Both the position numbers and the translations under genes were made by a program. Shown piece by piece: positions 60,756 to 64,000 of a stretch of 64,000 nucleotides of DNA. How positions within the stretch are numbered: the stretch's first letter is position 1; each line of letters starts with the position of its first letter. The notes below the pieces were generated by a model. It ran no database searches, was not told the DNA's origin, and saw nothing but the letters and a program-made list of their open reading frames with translations. The DNA comes from Pezicula radicicola (lineage: Eukaryota > Ascomycota > Leotiomycetes > Helotiales > Dermateaceae), in NCBI GenBank assembly GCA_003008705.1, contig PDUO01000034.1, forward strand, positions 62,001-126,000. Direction: 5' to 3'.

Positions 60756-61884
60756 TTTTTAAGTGTAAGTTTCGCGCGTATTACTTAAGGTTTTCCTCCA
60801 CAGGAACTATAGGAGTAATAAAAAATTCGAAGCAAGTGAAAGCATCTGTTTACTTTCAGGGGCTGAGTGATATATAGGTAGTTGGAAGGCAAAAGTCTAG
60901 ACTATGTGCTGGAAGAATACAGTCGTCAAACTATGCTCAATTCCGGAAACAGAACTTTCCTATTGTAGGCTCGAACCTTTTTACACTAACCAGTACCAGG
61001 TAATTGGGTCTCAATACTTGCTTATTTAGGTTTAACTTATGCCGGTTGCATGACTAGGTTCAAATAATAACTACCAAGAGTTGAGCTGATATCCTGGAAC
61101 GGTAATATTATATTGCGCTGAGCTTATTTTCGATGGACGAGGTTACACTGAAGAATGCGATATATCTTATTTTCGAGGGCAATAGCAAATTTTTTATTTC
61201 TTTTTCTTTCTTTTATTTTAGCAGTATAGATTTTAGTGGTAAGGATATATGCATCTTGGATGTTGCTGGCGTTGAGACGAGTACAGAGTCAGAGACGCGA
61301 AGTAACGGATCCGATTGGTTCAAATAAAAGAACTCAACAAAAGCTTTCAGTTGACCATTCCAATCCGATCCCAGAGGGGTGACACGGCGTATCTGCACGT
61401 GCTTCAGTTACAGCCTCTCTACAGCCGTTGGACGTATTCCGCACAAGAAGCCAAGGATCCAGATGAGGATCTCAATCGAGGGAGTGCTTGATAGCTACTT
61501 TGATGTCAGTACATGCACACTGCTAAGAGTGCTGAAAGGAGAGACAAGACATCACATATGTCGTACTTGAGAAGTTGAATTAATTCCGGAAGCCCAAGGT
61601 ATGTCTTCGTTCTCATTTGTCCATTGAAAGCATTGTCTGCCTTAACTTCGCCGAGGCCTGGTCCGTTCGAGAATAAAATCCCTTCCGAGTGGTGAATGCT
61701 GCACAATAATAGGATCCGCGGACTTGTACTAATACCACAGGGCTTCTAGCCTGCCGAACAAGGTTCAAGCCTGGGCTATCCCCATCCAGTATGTTATTAG
61801 TACAAAGTATAAGATATCTAGATGTTGAAAAGTAGTGTTAGCGGGATTCAATAGGAGGCGCAGTGAAGGTAGAAGGTTACGTAC

Positions 61885-62094
61885 TTGCAAGCGTAATCCA
61901 GTAGGACTTGGGGATCTTGGGGGAATATATATTGATCGTTGCATGGGTCCTCCAGGGCCACGTTCCTCTTTTCCTTCAACCAATAACAACAATTCCATCA
62001 ACCTACGATACTCGTGCAATGTGCGATCCTGACAGCGGATGACACCCTGACTGCCTAGGCGAAACTCTTTTGTTGCCGTGAACCGTGTGTTCAT
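61885..62094 (-). pseudogene. Unidentified coding remnant in two frames
   Basis: One frame gives GVIRCQDRTLHEYRRLMELL. About 30 nt later a second frame gives LKEKRNVALEDPCNDQYIF and PQDPQVLLDYAC up to a GTACGT donor-like site. Both stretches look like real protein, but they are one base apart in phase, so a frameshifted exon is the simplest reading. I cannot name the family. Confidence 0.3.
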
Positions 62095-63244
62095 ATTTGA
62101 TATGGTGGCTACCAGTGCGTCATCAAATTCTCGGTTTTCGCCTTCCGTCCACTGATTGATCTTCTAGGTCAATGTTTTGTGCTTACGTGGCGCCGCACTA
62201 CAAAATCACCACGGTTAGTCAAAGATGCTGAGAATGGTCAAGGATAAGGGACTGATACCCTGCGAGTGCAGCCATCTCTGCTACCGTTGTAGTCATGTAG
62301 AGTTTTTACTGCTATAGTAATTGCGGACAGGTTTATCTACCACTACTCAGTAAAGCTGATTCTTTTTCTCTTTCCGGGAGCGGGATGTTAGGAAGTTGCT
62401 TCACTCAACAACTCCTCTCTAGATAAACTCTCTATATCATGTCGCATGTGCTACTGGTCCCCCTCCGCAACATCTCCACCCACCGATGGTAGTCATTTTG
62501 TACCTACCTACTTCATAATCCCTAATCCTCATTCACAGCAACAAGAGATACAGATTGTGCCTTCCAACGGCTCTCCACAGGATACCGACTTCACCGATCG
62601 TGGCCTAATATCACCCTTCCTCTCCTAAATAAAGATAAATAAGGCCACTATTGCCTCTAACTCTTCCTCATTCATATTCCCGTCGCCGCGCACAGCCTTC
62701 GATATCAAGACTTCGCGGGCCATCACTACACAACTACAAGATACAGTAGATATCTTCTGTAGTTTACTCCGCAATCGAGACTGTAGTGTAGGTTCTCTCT
62801 CTGTTAATTTTAAACTTGATTACAAATGCTAATGCCATTTACAGGCATCGGTTGGGTGTGCATCCATATATAAGGCTTATACAGCTGTAAGTTTTCACTA
62901 GAAGCAGGGGTTGAATTATGACTTTACTCATTCGGTTGCAGTTGGCGACAATGAGTTCCCATCAGGAATATAGATTTAAATTATTAACAAAAGATAGGGA
63001 AAGCAGTAGCTCATAACGTCAAGATAGTCTTCACCGATTTAACAGTGAAATATCGTGAGAACAATCTTGTGAAGTTTACACTAGTCGTCGGATTTTATCA
63101 AGTATCCATTCCAGAAACGAAAAAGCCAACGAAAGAAAGTGGATAAACTTTGTTGAAGTTTCATTGAGTCAGATGGGTTCCAGGGACCAACGACTTTAAG
63201 AAAGAAAGTACGTGAAAGAGTTTAATGAATGGGATACTGATAAG

Positions 63245-63481
63245 ATGCTGGGTGTCACGCAAATATTAGCCAAGGACTTTACAGAAACCTAGGGCGTTGG
63301 CAAAGGTCAAGACGAGAGAGAAGATGAAGAGCAAGCTCTCCTGAGAAAGAGAGGTCGATGAATCGCCAAGGTCATTGAGGAAGACAAGGAAGAGGAAGAG
63401 AAAGACGACGAAGATATGGTTGCACCAAAAAAAAGGAAGGAACGGCTTTCTTATGCATTAAATCTGGTCGGATATGACTAG
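63245..63481 (+). pseudogene. Unidentified 79-codon remnant with two internal stops
   Basis: A single frame from ATG 63245 to TAG 63479 reads LGVTQILAKDFTET, stop, GVGKGQDEREDEEQALLRKR, GR, stop, IAKVIEEDKEEEEKDDEDMV, then APKKRKERLSYALNLVGYD. The acidic run followed by KKRK suggests a former nuclear protein. No family is recognised. Confidence 0.3.
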
Positions 63482-64000
63482 AACGCAGGCTCTAGCTACG
63501 ACTACTACTCAAGGAACCAAACAAGGCTTGTGGCCTGTGATTGGGTAAATAGGCCCAAATTTGCAGATTCAGGGCTTATCAAATGTGTGGCCAGCCTTTA
63601 GTCCGATAGAGTAGAGTCAAGCATGAGCGTATTGGAAGTAAGGACGAGTATCGCCTTCCAAAGATGTGAACCTTCGAACACAACATGTGGGAAACTGAAT
63701 GAGAGTCTGAATTGTCTGATTCTGAAATAATGAGTGGGAGGCAGTTGGCCCTTATATACACAAGCTGAGCATCAATTAGAGCCCGATTCCTATACAAAAT
63801 AAGGCATTCCGGATGCAGCGGTATTGCGCATAGAGCGCTACAATAGAAAACAGGGTTGGTGGGCAAAAGGCCCGAAAAAGAAGAAGCAATTATGACCGAA
63901 ATGAGGATATACTGACACGTGGCAAAAATGGGCCTCAATGGCTGACAAAAGAGTTCATGAGTTTCATCATAAAATGATATTTGTAAATTCTATATAGCAA

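Larger units (their letters stand above)
60756..64000. other. Gene-poor right end with coding-like debris
   Basis: No intact gene was found. Fragments at 61885-62094 (minus) and 63245-63481 (plus) look like decayed exons and are listed separately. Other ORFs here are short and overlap. Confidence 0.4.

Overview
The window is a nuclear contig from a filamentous ascomycete, most likely a leotiomycete (Helotiales; possibly near Sclerotiniaceae). Evidence: short 45-110 nt introns with GT-AG (some GC-AG) ends and CTAAC-type branch sites, long AT-rich spacers, and a protein set (PEX7, RAD6, conventional kinesin, mitochondrial thiolase, GH10 xylanase, NACHT-ankyrin genes, SigF-like NTF2 protein) typical of that group. 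The taxon is my inference. No rRNA, tRNA, CRISPR, prophage or bacterial operon was found.

Layout. 1-5.9 kb: the end of an ankyrin gene, a hairpin-bearing element, two short related proteins and an F-box-like gene. 7-29 kb is the conserved arm: GH10 xylanase (odd splice donor), PEX7 head-to-head with an AlkB/GRF dioxygenase gene, a leotiomycete-type hypothetical protein, kinesin-1, RAD6 (four exons, no long single ORF), mitochondrial acetyl-CoA acetyltransferase, a SigF-like NTF2 membrane protein with repeats in its introns, a CYSTM protein and a single-pass membrane protein. 30-36 kb: a 1418-residue transcription-factor-like protein with two Zn2Cys6 clusters, a TALE homeodomain, a C2H2 finger and four C-terminal repeats, then a secreted protein.

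38-50 kb is accessory and decaying: a broken Zn2Cys6 regulator, an intact pyruvate-decarboxylase-like gene, a SnoaL-like gene frameshifted by a 5-bp duplication, a second copy of the hairpin element, a tyrosinase pseudogene and a reductase fragment joined to it. 51-58 kb is one NACHT-ankyrin gene of about 2213 codons with a single extra base. 59.4-60.8 kb is a seven-exon rhodopsin-domain membrane protein that only appears after splicing. The last 3 kb holds coding-like debris.

The left half carries housekeeping functions (peroxisome import, alkylation repair, ubiquitylation, transport, acetyl-CoA metabolism). The right half carries NLR-like, secreted and broken genes with dispersed repeats. 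Exon boundaries were worked out by eye from frame, splice consensus and remembered family sequences; no alignment was run.
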